Shown here one piece after another: positions 37,893 through 48,430 of a stretch of 64,000 nucleotides of DNA (the first letter of the stretch is position 1; each line of letters begins with the position of its first letter). The stretch is from NCBI GenBank assembly GCA_965178125.1, contig OZ237745.1, positions 992,001-1,056,000 on the forward strand. The letters run 5' to 3'. The notes beneath the pieces were generated by a model. That model was not told the origin of the DNA. It worked only from the letters and a program-made list of their open reading frames with translations, and ran no database searches. The DNA is from Bilabrum cf. latius (taxonomy: Eukaryota; Bigyra: Bicosoecida; Bigyra; Bicosoecida). Both the position numbers and the translations under genes were made by a program.

Positions 37893-38156
37893 GCCACCCA
37901 GTGGCGCCGCAGCGGAACCTTGGGCTGTAGCGGAGAGCGCCCCTGCCCGAGCCAAACTTTCGGCTCGGGCACGGGACAACTTTGCCCAAGCCGAATAATT
38001 TTATATTTAAACTGGGTTTGCCGCGATTTCAGCGATCGCGCCCAAGCGAAAAGTTAGGCTCGGGCGCCAAGCACCTGCGCCCGAGCCGAACGATGGGCTC
38101 GGGCAGGGGCGCCCACCGCCCGAGCCTAGGGTTTTCTTTTTTTATGGTCGGGCACG
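37893..38156 (-). repeat. R element copy 2, inverted
   Basis: Reverse-complement orientation relative to copies 1 and 3. With copy 3 it forms about 250-265 bp inverted repeats flanking a core of about 1.24 kb (38157-39396). Outer ends match (GGCGCCGCAGCGGAACCTTG here; its complement at 39.62-39.64 kb), as do inner ends (ATGGTCGGGCACGG here; its complement at 39.4 kb). Confidence 0.8.
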
Positions 38157-38302
38157 GATATTCTGGTAGATGGGGCTGGCATCGCCACCGGCGTGCAGTT
38201 CGACCACCCGAGCACTGGTCGGAGGCTTCCCGGCATGATGATCCTGCTGCCAGAACAATGTACAGAAACACACGCAATTCAAGCAGTACTTGGCTTGATG
38301 AA

Positions 38303-38641
38303 TCAAACCTTCTTCTGAGGGCGCGACTCCTCCTCGTTGGGCGCGAAAGCCGTGCCCTGTCCGTCGGCCTTGGCCTTGCGACTGCGCTTGCTGCTGATCC
38401 TGCGCTGGGCTGCCCCACCCTGGCCGCGCCGCGGCTTCCGCACTAGCCCATCACCACCAGGGCCAACTCTCTCCGCTACGACATCGCCGCTCAAACGAGA
38501 CACACCCTGGCCGACGCCGGGCCAATAGCTACTCTTTCTGTCCACCATCCTGCCCCCTACTCCCCCGGCGGCCAGCCCAGGGATGCCCCAGAGATCGCCA
38601 TCCAGGACCAGGCCGTCCCGCCTGCCACCACGATGCTGCCC

Positions 38642-38684
<43 letters not shown>

Positions 38685-38896
38685 GTCACCCTTGCCCGGC
38701 GATTGCCCGAAGAGGTCTGCTTCTTCCTCGTCCAACAGATCCATGGCTCCCATCCGTGCCTGTGGCAGCTGCTCCTGCCTCTGCTTGCCGCCATCGATGC
38801 ACGCTGTGCCGCCCCCCCCCCCCCCCCCCCCCCCCTCGTCCTCGTCCATGCCACACTCGCCCCCAACGGCCAGCCCAACCAAATCCCCGACATCAC
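38303..38896 (-). CDS. Hypothetical basic, low-complexity protein between R copies
   Basis: An open frame ending TGA 38303-38305. The C-terminal half reads like protein (GDLWGIPGLAAGGVGGRMVD, then a basic tail with RRISSKRSRKAKADGQG and ending PQKKV). The N-terminal part crosses the CTG/CAG and poly-C tracts. There a different frame (minus, 38529-38882) is more protein-like, giving MDLLDEEEADLFGQSPGKG before a poly-Ser run. An intron near the trinucleotide tract could join the two, but I cannot place it. No family recognised. It may be cargo of a foldback-type element or a native gene. Confidence 0.3.
38644..38682. repeat. (CTG)13 microsatellite
   Basis: Thirteen uninterrupted CTG units. On the minus strand they would encode poly-Ser or poly-Ala depending on frame. 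Confidence 0.95.
38812..38835. repeat. Poly-C run, about 24 nt
   Basis: A long homopolymer. Its length may be unreliable in the assembly and affects the frame of any gene across it. Confidence 0.9.
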
Positions 38897-39396
38897 CGGT
38901 GTCAGCGAATGCTAGGCACCTGCAAGAGTGGGCGGGGCACGGGGGCTGCCTTGGAGTTGGCGTGACAGTGGTGGCAGGCGGGTGGGCGTACTGCAGCCGC
39001 CCACGCAGATGCTCGGCAAGTCACTGCCCGCCACGGCTGCTAGCTCCAGGTCCTGCAGTGCAGCACAGTGCCAGCACATGCACAGTGCCAACTGCATCGA
39101 GACGGCCTCGCCCGCCTCCAGGCTGGCCGCCGGGAAAGCCACCCCATGGCGAGCCACCCAGCACGCGCGGCCGGGGATCCGCCCGCTGAAGCTTCCAAGA
39201 GCGTCTGCTAGCCCTGGCAAGCGCTTGATTGGAGCACAATTGGTGTTGCTAGTTGGCTTGGTTGATCATGTTTGTCGTTCGGCAGAGTCCCTGGCGTTCG
39301 CAACGAGTACTGTCAATGCATTTGCACGTTTGCGCGATGTAGCTGCTGAGACTCTTCAGATTACGCAGTTGCTGACCAATTTATCAGCAAAATACC
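38897..39396. other. Core between inverted R copies, right part
   Basis: Several overlapping frames but no recognised family. The Pro/Arg-rich plus-strand frame across 38692-39189 has low-complexity composition, and I do not call it. Confidence 0.35.
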
Positions 39397-39645
39397 CGTG
39401 CCCGACCATAAAAAAAGAAAACCCTAGGCTCGGGCGGAGGGCGCCCCTGCCCGAGAGCCCAATGTTCGGCTCGGGCGCAGGTGCTCGGCGCCCGAGCCTA
39501 ACATTCCGCTCGGGCGCGATCGCTGAAATCGCGGCAAACCTAGTTTAAATATAAAATTATTCGGCTTGTGCCCGAGCCGAAAGTTTGGCTCGGGCAGGGG
39601 CGCTCTCCGCCACAGCCCAAGGTTCCGCTGCGGCGCCAGCGGGGG
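39397..39645 (+). repeat. R element copy 3
   Basis: Same orientation as copy 1 and the most complete, including the end CAGCCCAAGGTTCCGCTGCG lacking in copy 1. It is followed at 39650-39689 by a perfect 10-bp stem, GCAAACTCTC with GAGAGTTTGC, around a 20-nt loop. Confidence 0.8.
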
Positions 39646-39682
39646 ATCGGCAAACTCTCCTGTTGTCGGGCCAATCGAAGAG

Positions 39683-39887
39683 AGTTTGCTGAAATCGAGC
39701 AAGTGTTCAAGTAGCTAGAACGTGCCGCACTGCACTAGAACTACAAGTACAACCATACTCTCTGGCAAGCAGAGGCACTCTACATCTTGCTGAAGCTTTT
39801 GACAAAGGCTGCTGTGCGGGTTGCCAGGCACTGGGCCACGACATTGGAATCTATTTGCGCATTTCTAAATGAATAGGAATCTAGATG
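39683..39887 (+). CDS. Candidate upstream exon next to the zinc-finger gene
   Basis: A stretch with strong protein character: EFAEIEQVFK, then LERAALH, then NYKYNHTLWQAEALYILLKL and VARHWATTLESICAFLNE, interrupted only by TAG codons (read as Gln) before TGA 39889-39891. It reads in frame 1 whereas the zinc-finger frame is frame 2. A splice from a GTGAAG donor at 39888 to an acceptor ending at 40095 would join the frames and give SRWEANVSLAESL. That joint is a guess. It may instead be the last exon of another gene. No family recognised. Confidence 0.35.
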
Positions 39888-42268
39888 GTGAAGCACACCG
39901 CGCAGCAGCCGCTGCAGCGGCCGCTGCTTATGCGGCTACTCACCGATAGAGGCACCAAGGTATTTCTGCACCTGGCCAGCGTCTACTTGAAAGGTCCGAT
40001 CTAGGCCAAAAGTATGACCAACATTCGAGAGATCTAACATGGCCGGGAGCATCGACAGCGGCAGCAACGGGCGGACTAGGTGCCAAGCAGCGAAGGGAAG
40101 CCAATGTTAGCTTGGCCGAAAGCCTTGTGCAGTCGTTCAAGTCCCAGGCTTATGGATTCCGGCCCCACACTTTGAACGACTAGGAGATTCATGATTTTGC
40201 TCACCAGCAAGTTAAGTTACCTCGTGTGTCACTTTCTGGTATGAGCGACGGAATAGCCGCCAGCAGCGGGATTGCTACTTCTGGTGGTACAGCCTGGCTC
40301 GGTGGAGTTGGGTCTAGCGGGCTTGATGCTGCTAGGACTTCCTCTGGGTATTCATCAAGATCGACCGATGCGAAGGCATCTACAGAACACGGCATTTCAG
40401 CAGGAAGCTCATCAGGCCACGCCCTACAAACGAGCATGCGGCAACTTGCTGAGGCAGCAAGCCATTAGGCAGCTTTCAACCAGCGACTAGTAGATCCCGT
40501 GCAGCAGCCAGCAAGCAGTCGAGTCAAAATTGTTCCACCTGCCCAGGGGTACACGCAAAGGGGCCAATAGCGAAAGCGAAAGCCCCCGTCGCTTGCCGAG
40601 TCGATCACCCGAGCGATCGCAGATGCCACGGGCTTTGGCGCAGGTGAGGCGATGCCAGCCTCATCCAGGCAGGCCATTGCCTAGCTAATCTATCTGCGGG
40701 ACGCGCCCGCTGCGAAGCGGGGACGGAAGCCGAAGTGTCCGCGCATCGACCAGCGCTCCAGCCAGTCGGCAGCGGGCTCCAATGAAAGCAGAGGATCGTC
40801 GTCCTCGTCCTCGTCTTTGTAGACATCCTCTAGGGAACTGGCTAGCGGGGCAGACGACGATCACAATAATCCGGCCATTGAGGCGGCTGCTCGAGCCGCC
40901 GCAGCTGCTGCGGCGGGCGCGTCCGTATCCGCGGCGGGAGGCTTTGCAACATCTCAGACTGAACTGGGCACCGGGCTTCCCGTCCTGGGATCCTCCTCCA
41001 GCTCCTCCACGGTCAGCATGTCGACGATGGGCTGGGCTGGTACGCAACACATGAGCAGTAAAGTGTGCTCCGTGTGTAACAAATCCATCAGCTCCAAAGC
41101 CAACCTCGTGAGGCACCTCATGAACGTCCACCTGAAATCGCGACCGCACGTGTGCCCTGTAGCGGGGTGCGGCAAGTCGTTCGCCCAAGAGACGCACCTG
41201 TCGCTTCATGTCCGTTCCGTGCATCAAAAGGAGAGGAATTACGAGTGTCCTCATTGCAGGAAGCGGTTTTCGAGAGTGGGTGGCCTACAGCTGCATATAC
41301 GCGTGAAGCACATAAAAAATGGCCCACAGTACGAGTGCACAAGATGCTCCAAGAAGTTCGGCTAGCGCGCCCAGCTGATGCAGCACATCCGCAGATCTCA
41401 TGGTAGTGGTGCATATGATTTGCTTGCCAGCGGAAACGGGGACTCTGCGCCAGTGATGGCCACGCGAGACGGTCAGACCGACGGCATGCTCAGTGGCGCA
41501 TCAGCCTCTGCCGCGGGTGCCACCGCTTCAACTGCCACATCAGGGTTCATTTGTCCGCCGAAGGGGTGCACAGTGTTCACAAGAAGCCTTGGAAAGTTCA
41601 ACCAGCATTGCTTGGAGGCACAAAAGGACCCATCTGGTGCTGCCGAGGCGGCAGGTCTTAGCGCAGTCCTGCAGGGAAGCGTATCGTCCACGCCGGTGGC
41701 GCCATCAGTTCCTGCAGCTAGCGTGTGGGGCGCTTCCACGGGGTTTAACTCGACTACTAGCACAAGCATTTAGAACATGCCTGCTGACGCGCCTCTACAA
41801 GGCAGATTTTTATCTGGTAGTGGGCATCTGGCTGCCTCGATGAGTGCTAGTCGAGACCCTACCCGAGTGCCGTCCTCAATGGCCCAAGCTGGTACGGCCG
41901 CGAGTGGTTCGTACGTATCGCGCGTAGCGTCAAGTGGCAACCTGGCTAGACTAAGCAGCGCGAGCCGTCAATTTGGTTTGCAAAGCACCACTCCGTCTGC
42001 ATCGGCTGGGCCACTTCTAGCCTAGGGTTCAAGTACTCATGTAGCTATTTCATCTGGCATGCAAGCAGCGACGGAGACTGCTGCCGAGCTGGCTGAGCAG
42101 GCAGCTATTAGTGCAGCTGCAGCCGCTGCTATCCAATAGCAATAGCAGCAGTAGAAGTAGCTGCAACGGTGTTCGATTGGCACCAGTCCGCCCACAGCCG
42201 GTACAACACCAGATGGGGCAAGCAGAGAATCTCGGGCAGAAGGGGGGTAGACTGACTTCCTGATTTGA
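39869..42268 (+). CDS. C2H2 zinc-finger protein with UAG-containing poly-Gln run
   Basis: Single frame, up to 799 aa, from ATG 39869 (after an in-frame TAA) to TGA 42266-42268, with TAG as the only internal stop-like codon. The N-terminal third is Ala/Gln/Ser-rich with a basic AT-hook-like KRGRKPK. At 41060-41410 are four C2H2 fingers: CSVCNKSISSKANLVRHLMN, CPVAGCGKSFAQETHLSLHV, CPHCRKRFSRVGGLQLHIRV and CTRCSKKFG-Q-RAQLMQHIRR, where the Q of the last is a TAG. Spacing fits Zn2+ coordination, so DNA binding in the nucleus is likely. A diverged finger-like CPPKGCTVFTRSLGKFNQHC follows. The Ser/Ala-rich C-terminus ends in a Gln tract written CAA TAG CAA TAG CAG CAG TAG. Targets are unknown. The start is uncertain because an upstream exon may exist. 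Confidence 0.75.
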
Positions 42269-42340
42269 TCCAAGTCGCGCGTGCGTGCGCACAGACAGTA
42301 GACGGTACAGTATACAACAGAATGGTCTATAGTTCACGCG

Positions 42341-45300
42341 TCAATCCGTTGGCAAGTTCTCCAGCTTGCGAGCTGCCTCACCGGTTGCCTCCAATACGGC
42401 ACTCAGGCCTGATGCCACAAGCTCGGTGGCTGCTATCTCACGTGCAAGAGCAATGTTAGCCATCATTTTCAACTCTTTGCTTGACTGCGATTGAGAATTT
42501 CGTGGTGAACCCACCGCAATGCCTGCCGAGCTCGCCTAGCCAATTTGCTTCCATTCACTGCGACGACCCGTCCCCTGCAATGCTTGCTGCAGCACTGCAT
42601 CGTGAGCCATCGCATGCAGCTCTCGCATGGCCTCGACCTTGCCACCGCCACCTGTCCCTTCCGATGCCTGCTGCAGCACTGCATCGTGAGCCATCGCATG
42701 CAGCTCTCGCAGGGCCTCGACCTTGCCACCGCCACCCGTCCCTTCCGATGCCTGCTGCAGCACTGCATCGTGAGCCATCGCATGCAGCTCTCGCATGGCC
42801 TCGACCTTGCTACCGCCACCTGTCCCTTCCGATGCCTGCTGCAGCACTGCATCGTGAGCCATCGCATGCAGCTCTTTCGCGGCTAACGCATGTGCCTATT
42901 TTATCGCAGCTGCTGAGTCTGACTATGCTTCGTTTGTGTGTTTGGTTGCACCGGCCGACGCATCAGGCTAGGCTAGCGCGCAATCGGCTCGTATGCGATT
43001 CAGCGTATCCGATGAGACGTTGTCGCTTTCACTTGCATTGCCACGCGCCCCACCATGGGCTGCAGTGCCAAGCTCAGAGTCAATACAACAATCGACTGCT
43101 ACGCCAATTTCACAGCTAGCTTGTCTTGGCGAAGTGGCCCCAAGCCCATCACACTGGCCTCTGGTTCGCGTGGGCGGGGTCCGCAAGGGCGTCGATGGCT
43201 GCAGAAGGGCCTCAATTCCGGCTGATTCATGCCCATGCTCGCCTCCTCGAAGCGCAGAAGCAGAGCTACTTGGTCGAGCTAGCATCAAATGGCTTGGTTG
43301 GCTCTCCGAAGAGGCTGCTTGGCCCCACATTGCCGGCACGGCCCCGCCTGCAAACCCTACCCCTGAGTTGGACTCTACCATCCGTGGCTCGACATTGCGA
43401 TCAGGAGCCCCCGGGCTGGGAGATTTGTCGTGGACGTTAATGGCGTTGTTGCGGCCAACACCTGGACTGCCACCTCGATTAAATGCAACTCCGCTGCGCA
43501 ATACCAAGCCCACTTCATCACCGTCTTCATCTGCAGCACCAGGGCCTTCTTCAACCAGGCTAACCACCATGGGCCCAGAAAGAGGCGAGGGTGCACGAAC
43601 CTTTCTCAAACCGCTGGGCAGAGCAGATTGGCGACCTTGATCGCCGATGGTAGGAGTTCTATCGATCCTGTCCGAAGCGCCCCCAGTCCTAGCGCTCACC
43701 AAGTCGAACGTGACTGTCCTCCCTGGCTCGTCCCCAGGCGTGACCAGCTCGTCTTGCCAGCGACGCCAGTCCGTTGGCTCTACACCCAGCACTTCTACTC
43801 TCTACCGCTGCATCTGTCCAGTCGCGTAGGACCTCATGAGGTCTCCCACTTGGGAGCGCGGCAGGGCAGGGCCGGTTTCGTCCCTTCCTTCCAGTGTGGC
43901 GCGCATTGCGGGCGGGAGAGACTCCCTGGGAACGCGGTGCTCAAACGACTCCATCGGGGGGGGCGTCGGGGGCGGGCTCTAGACGGATAACTCCCTCCTT
44001 GAGATCGATGACCGGGTAGATGGGCCTGCTTTTTGACTGCGGCTCAGCGGTCCAGTGCCTGAGGGCTGATCCTTGACACAGTCCGCCCGGCGAGTCGCTG
44101 CCTTCTTGCGCTTGCTCTTGCTTGACCTGTGCTTCCTGCCACCAGTCTTTCGCGACCTCTTGGAACCCGACCCCCCTGCGTGAAAGGCGTCGTGAACCAT
44201 CGATTTTCCACTGTCAACGTCCCCTGGGAGCTTGCCAATGGAGCCAAGCATCACGTCAACCGTTTTGCTGGCTGACATGCTCGCCTTCGAGGCGAGGTCG
44301 GCGGCATCCTCCAGTGCACGCTTCTTGGCTGCGAGTCCAAGCGAGGTGGGCGAAGTCGGTGAAGTGGCCTGGACCGCCCCGCCAAGTGCCATTGACAGGC
44401 GGAGGGCCAGCTGCTCGTCCGAGTCGAGCTTAGCAATGCTGCGAGGCAACTTCTAGCTGCCCTTTCCGCGCGGTTGCTTTGCTGCGCCATGCAGCATATT
44501 GTTGCTGCGACTGTGGGAAGGGCTGCTGGGCTCGGATTTTCGCTCGCTGTCCTGGTGGTGCCTGAACCCCAACCTGCGGTGCAACCGAGCCTACATCGTG
44601 GCCAGCAGAGCCCTGCTCTCCCCATCCATGCTCGGCATGGCTTGGTAGGTCTTTCGAAATCTTTGCTGATCTCGTTGCGCACTAGGCGAGGCCTCCCGGC
44701 TTGCACCAGTCCGGGACAGCCGGTGTCCTGTTGTACCAGCAGTCAGGCCGTCTTCCATCGGCTCGACTGCGAAGGCCCTTTGGCTTGGCGTCGGGTGCCG
44801 GGAGGTTGCCGTGGGCCCTCGAAGGGGTGACGTGACTATGCCCAGAGGGGTCAGCCTTCTTCGATTGGAGCCTCGCTGCTTCGGATGACTCACATGGGGC
44901 AGCGACTGCGCCGTGGAAGCATCCACTGGCAGAGGATTCTGCGCTGTCGAGACCATCCGTTGCTTCTGTGTCTGCGTTGTTGATTTGCTGCCACCGCGAC
45001 GCTGTCTTGGTCTCGGCTGCCAGACGGGGGTGCCCGGTACTGCCTCGCTGATGATAGGGTGGCTAGTAGGCTCGCTTGCATGTCCAGTCTAGCTCAAATT
45101 GGACGCCTGGGGCTGATCAAGCTCCTGTGGTGCACCACCCGGAGGCGACTTAGGCGGAACATTATCACTGCCTTTGGACGACATCTCAGAGACCCCCACA
45201 GCTGTGCCGGGTATTCCACTTCGCTGCATGTCGCTCCATGCTTGCATCTGCCCGTCTCTACCGGTAGATGCACTGCGCGCGTAAGCACTGTGCGCACTTG

Positions 45301-47731
45301 AAGGAATGTGTTGCTCTTCAAGGGTGAATCTAGCTCGGTGAGCTCCTTGTCGAACGGCTTGGATGCTTGGAGCACGGTTGGGATGTTCAGGGACGTATCC
45401 ATCACCGGCGTGTGCTACCTGATGACCATTGCTGTGCCTAAGCCCCTCTCGCCTTCTGCGCCTCCTCGCTTTAATCCTCTCTTCTGCTTCCCTCTCTTTC
45501 TGCACCAGTGCCAGTCGCTCTTCTCGCGTGAATGATGTACCACCCAAGCTTGAGCGCCGCCTCGCCCTGCTCGCTTTGCCGCCAACTGCCTCCACATCGG
45601 CGCTAAGCCCGCTCCGCTGGTGCACAGCTCCCGGCATGCCTGAAGAATTTTCACACCTGCTGCCTAGTGTGCTACCTGGTATGCCATCGAGCTCCTCGAT
45701 ACCAGCCCGAATACCATGCGTGGAGCCTCTGCGAAAAGCTCTCACGTGCTCCTTGGCAGAAAGCAGCGAATCGGCCCTGTCTGTTGCCACGTGCTTGACC
45801 TGCAGTCTCTTGGAATCTGCAGAGCTGATGTTGACGCTGGCTTGCGCCACAGCATCTCTGGCCTCCTCGATGGCCTGCGCCAGACTCGTGATTTCGTACG
45901 AGGCTGGCGCGTCCGCGCTGGCATCCGCCGGCGATGTAGATCGCCAGGTGGTTGCGGCACCCTGCACGGCACTAGTCGAGTCGGAGGGCGCCACGTTCGA
46001 TACAGTGCTAAGCACCGCATAGCTCTATGCCATGCTTGCTGAATCCAAAGAACCGCGCCTGCCCCGCCTCGCGCGCAGCTCGTTGCCGGGTGGCCCTGCT
46101 GCTCCTCTGCGAATCGCAGTTGCGATCCCTGATATCTTCTGATCTGCTTCCTCTGATGATTGACTCGCACCAGTATGAGAATAGCCTTTGGCACTAGAAT
46201 AGGCGCCACGAGATTGGGATGCTCCCGTCATGTCTGGTGCGTGCTAGGCAAGCCCCTGATCTGACGTTGCCGGTGCGCCATCACCTTGGTGCGAGCGTTC
46301 CTGCAGCCGATACGCACTCTCTGAGTCTGCCAGAGAGGCGTGCTGCAGCCGATCAGCTGGAGGAAGCTCTGAATGCATTGATCGGTCGGCAGCCCTAACT
46401 CTTACGCTGGAATGCCTCATGCTAGCACGGAGCCCCTCGTAGGTGCCAGCGTCGCCAGGGGCTGTGCCAGTGCCAGTGCCAGTGCCAGTGCCAGTGCCAG
46501 TGCCGTGGTAGTTGCGAGACCCACCCCCGCGATGCTGTCTTGCCTGCCTCTTGCGTCGACTGGCTTGACCGATCCTCGCGTTTCCCGCCGCGTATGCCTC
46601 GTACAGATTCTTCGGGTCTAGCCTCCGAGTGCGCACACGGCCCGGCATCTTGGTCACCTGGGCCTGCATCTGCCCAGTGATCCTGTCCTTGAAATCTACC
46701 AGGTCCAGCTTGGGGAAGGCGGGATCTAGCCTGGCGCCACCCGCTGCCATCACCATGTCCCTGAGGCTGATACCACCGTCGGCATGGGTGCTGTGTGACG
46801 AGTGCTACGGCCCCTGCTGCCGTCCCCTAGATCTACGTCTGGCAAATGGAGTTGCAGCGGCATGCGCAAGTGCCTGCTGTCGGAGAAGCTCTGCATCTGT
46901 TGCTGCGTAGCTGTATTGGTCGACTCCATGTTGGCTTACCGCTGCTTTTTCTTCATTTTCTTTTAGAGGCGCTGTCATGTGCCCCAGGTGCTCCCTCTTA
47001 CCGGGGTCAGTCTTCGAGCCAGCCAGACCGCCCCACGGGTCATCGCTGGCGTGAGGTATCGCGGCGCCAGCGCTGGCAGACCTTGATTGTTGACGAGACA
47101 CGAGAAAGCTCTTCCCTGCTAATGGGCCAAGTGCTTGATGCGCATCGGCACGCCCCAAGCCCTGTGCCAACAGCCGCGTGGGCACTGCCGGGGCGCACTC
47201 AAGCGGGGTGCCGGCTGCGTCGAGCGCACCCAATACGCGACTCTGCGACATCAGAGCGTCTACTCTGCCCTATCGGACTAATGCTCTTGCCACCGCGAGG
47301 TCACGCTCTTGCTCGTGCAGAGCGCGCTTCTGAGTCCTTCGTCTCCTCAACGTATTGTTTTTGTATGATTCACGTTCTGACCGTTCCAATGATGAAAGCG
47401 CCCTATGATTATCACCGTTGGTATGTAAGCGACTCGAACCGTGCTTACACCTCTCCAATTCAATTGCAGCTCCGTCTGGTTGCGAGGCATGATCAAAACG
47501 CTAGTTGCTGGTGTGGCCGGTTCCAGTGGAGGCTCCATAGTACTACCTGGTACCGTTTCTGCGTCCATGATCCCCAAATGATGAGTCTTTGTCTTGTGGA
47601 TTACCATTATGATGCTCTTTTCTCCGCGGCGAGTCATTTTCTTCGGCTATGGCGGACAGGGGTCGAACTTCGTTCGGGCTTCGGAACGATGACGACGTTG
47701 ATCCCATGACTTCGCCCGATCCATGCGACAT
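42341..47731 (-). CDS. Large low-complexity protein of unknown function
   Basis: One minus-strand frame, about 1,796 aa, from ATG 47731 (preceded by an in-frame TGA) to TGA 42341-42343, with numerous TAG but no TAA or TGA inside. It is rich in Ser, Ala, Arg, Gln and Gly and probably mostly disordered. Better-ordered stretches include FPKLDLVDFKDRITGQMQAQ followed by DPKNLYEAYAAGNARIG (about 46.6-46.7 kb) and a charged helix REERLALVQKEREAEERIKA (about 45.5 kb). It contains a (Gly-Thr)n run and three to four 28-residue repeats of the MAHDAVLQQASEGTGGG type. The C-terminus is helical (KMMANIALAREIAATELVAS). It converges on the zinc-finger gene with 72 bp between stops. I recognise no domain; a nuclear or scaffold role would be speculation. 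Unseen introns are possible. Confidence 0.6.
42593..42876 (-). repeat. 84-bp tandem repeat (28 aa), 3.4 copies
   Basis: Units begin at 42593, 42677, 42761 and 42845 and differ by few substitutions. Read on the minus strand each encodes MAHDAVLQQASEGTGGG followed by KVEAMRELHA. The period is a multiple of three, so all six frames stay open; this frame joins flanking coding sequence. Confidence 0.9.
46465..46504 (-). repeat. (TGCCAG) hexanucleotide repeat
   Basis: About six and a half units, encoding a Gly-Thr run in the minus-strand gene. Confidence 0.9.
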
Positions 47732-48186
47732 TGCAATACAAATGCAAGTAGATGATACACCTCGAGATGCCCTTCAAAATGTGTCAAATGAATGCCAGCC
47801 TCGCCGACGAGGAATATGATCGTTGCTCCGAATCGGCGGAGATTCGCTATCTGGCACAGCATGCAGCTTCAAACTCAACAGCTTTCAATGTACAGACTCG
47901 CGTGCTGCCTTGCCTTTTGCATTACTGCTGGGTTGTGTGGGGCTAAGCGACCCGATAGGCCAAGGTGTCCTGTTGATCTGCAACCCTTTGGGAGTGCGAA
48001 GCCATTGCAGGTTCCCGAGCCAGACATACTTAACAGCGACGCAAGTTATGCAGCAACAGAGCATATTTCAGTTGACGGGGTTGTGTGGAAAAGCACGAGA
48101 TACGATCCGATGTGCGTGTTTGGTGGGGATGCTTCAATGCCTCTCAAGACGTTGCTCGGGGCCAACAAACAAGCCACTCACGACGA
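47016..48186 (+). repeat. Segmental duplication, copy 1
   Basis: Matches 51080-52130 in blocks: 47016-47280, about 47281-47332, about 47705-47998 and 48000-48186. The second copy lacks about 370 bp (47333-47704) and carries 180 bp absent here (after 47998). The duplication spans the 5' end of the minus-strand unknown gene, the 160-bp divergent promoter and the 5' end of the glycosyltransferase gene. Confidence 0.85.
47732..47891. promoter_or_regulatory. Divergent intergenic region (duplicated)
   Basis: 160 bp between the ATG of the minus-strand gene (47731) and the ATG of the truncated transferase copy (47892). The equivalent DNA, 51489-51648, precedes the intact GT47-GT34 gene, so both may contain a working promoter. 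No core element identified. Confidence 0.4.
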
Positions 48187-48397
48187 TGCAGCACTACTTG
48201 CAGTATTCGCCGAATACACCTTGAACCCTCACGACGAGATGCGTCGATTGGTGTACGGCGAATGGGGGTACGGCGCCCCTCGCCCCAGCCCCAATCGCCG
48301 TACCCACACCGGGATCCGACAGCTGCCGCTGCATTCCCGTCGTCTCTTCGCCGAGGGCAGGGGATCGTGGCACTGCTGCATCACTTTGCACGTCTAA
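47892..48397 (+). pseudogene. Truncated copy of the GT47-GT34 gene start
   Basis: Encodes the signal-anchor MYRLACCLAFCITAGLCGAK and the following luminal segment (PEPDILNSDASYAATEHISV, YDPMCVFGGDASMPLKTLLG), matching residues of the intact gene at 51649. Similarity ends at about 48186 and the frame then runs through unrelated sequence to TAA 48395-48397. It lacks all catalytic sequence. A short secreted product is possible, but a pseudogene is the simpler reading. It lacks 60 codons found in the intact gene. Confidence 0.7.
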
Positions 48398-48430
48398 AAG
48401 TCAGCAGTATTCAACGCAACCCGCGCTTCC

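Noticed and set aside
38583-38965. Pro-, Cys- or Gly-rich ORFs across the CTG and poly-C tracts
   Set aside because: Simple repeats keep several frames open on both strands; no frame has independent support there.
42469-42867. Cys/Arg/Trp-rich repeat ORF and the Pro/His-rich plus-strand ORF over the 84-bp repeat
   Set aside because: The repeat period is a multiple of three, so every frame is open. Only the MAHDAVLQQ frame joins long flanking coding sequence.
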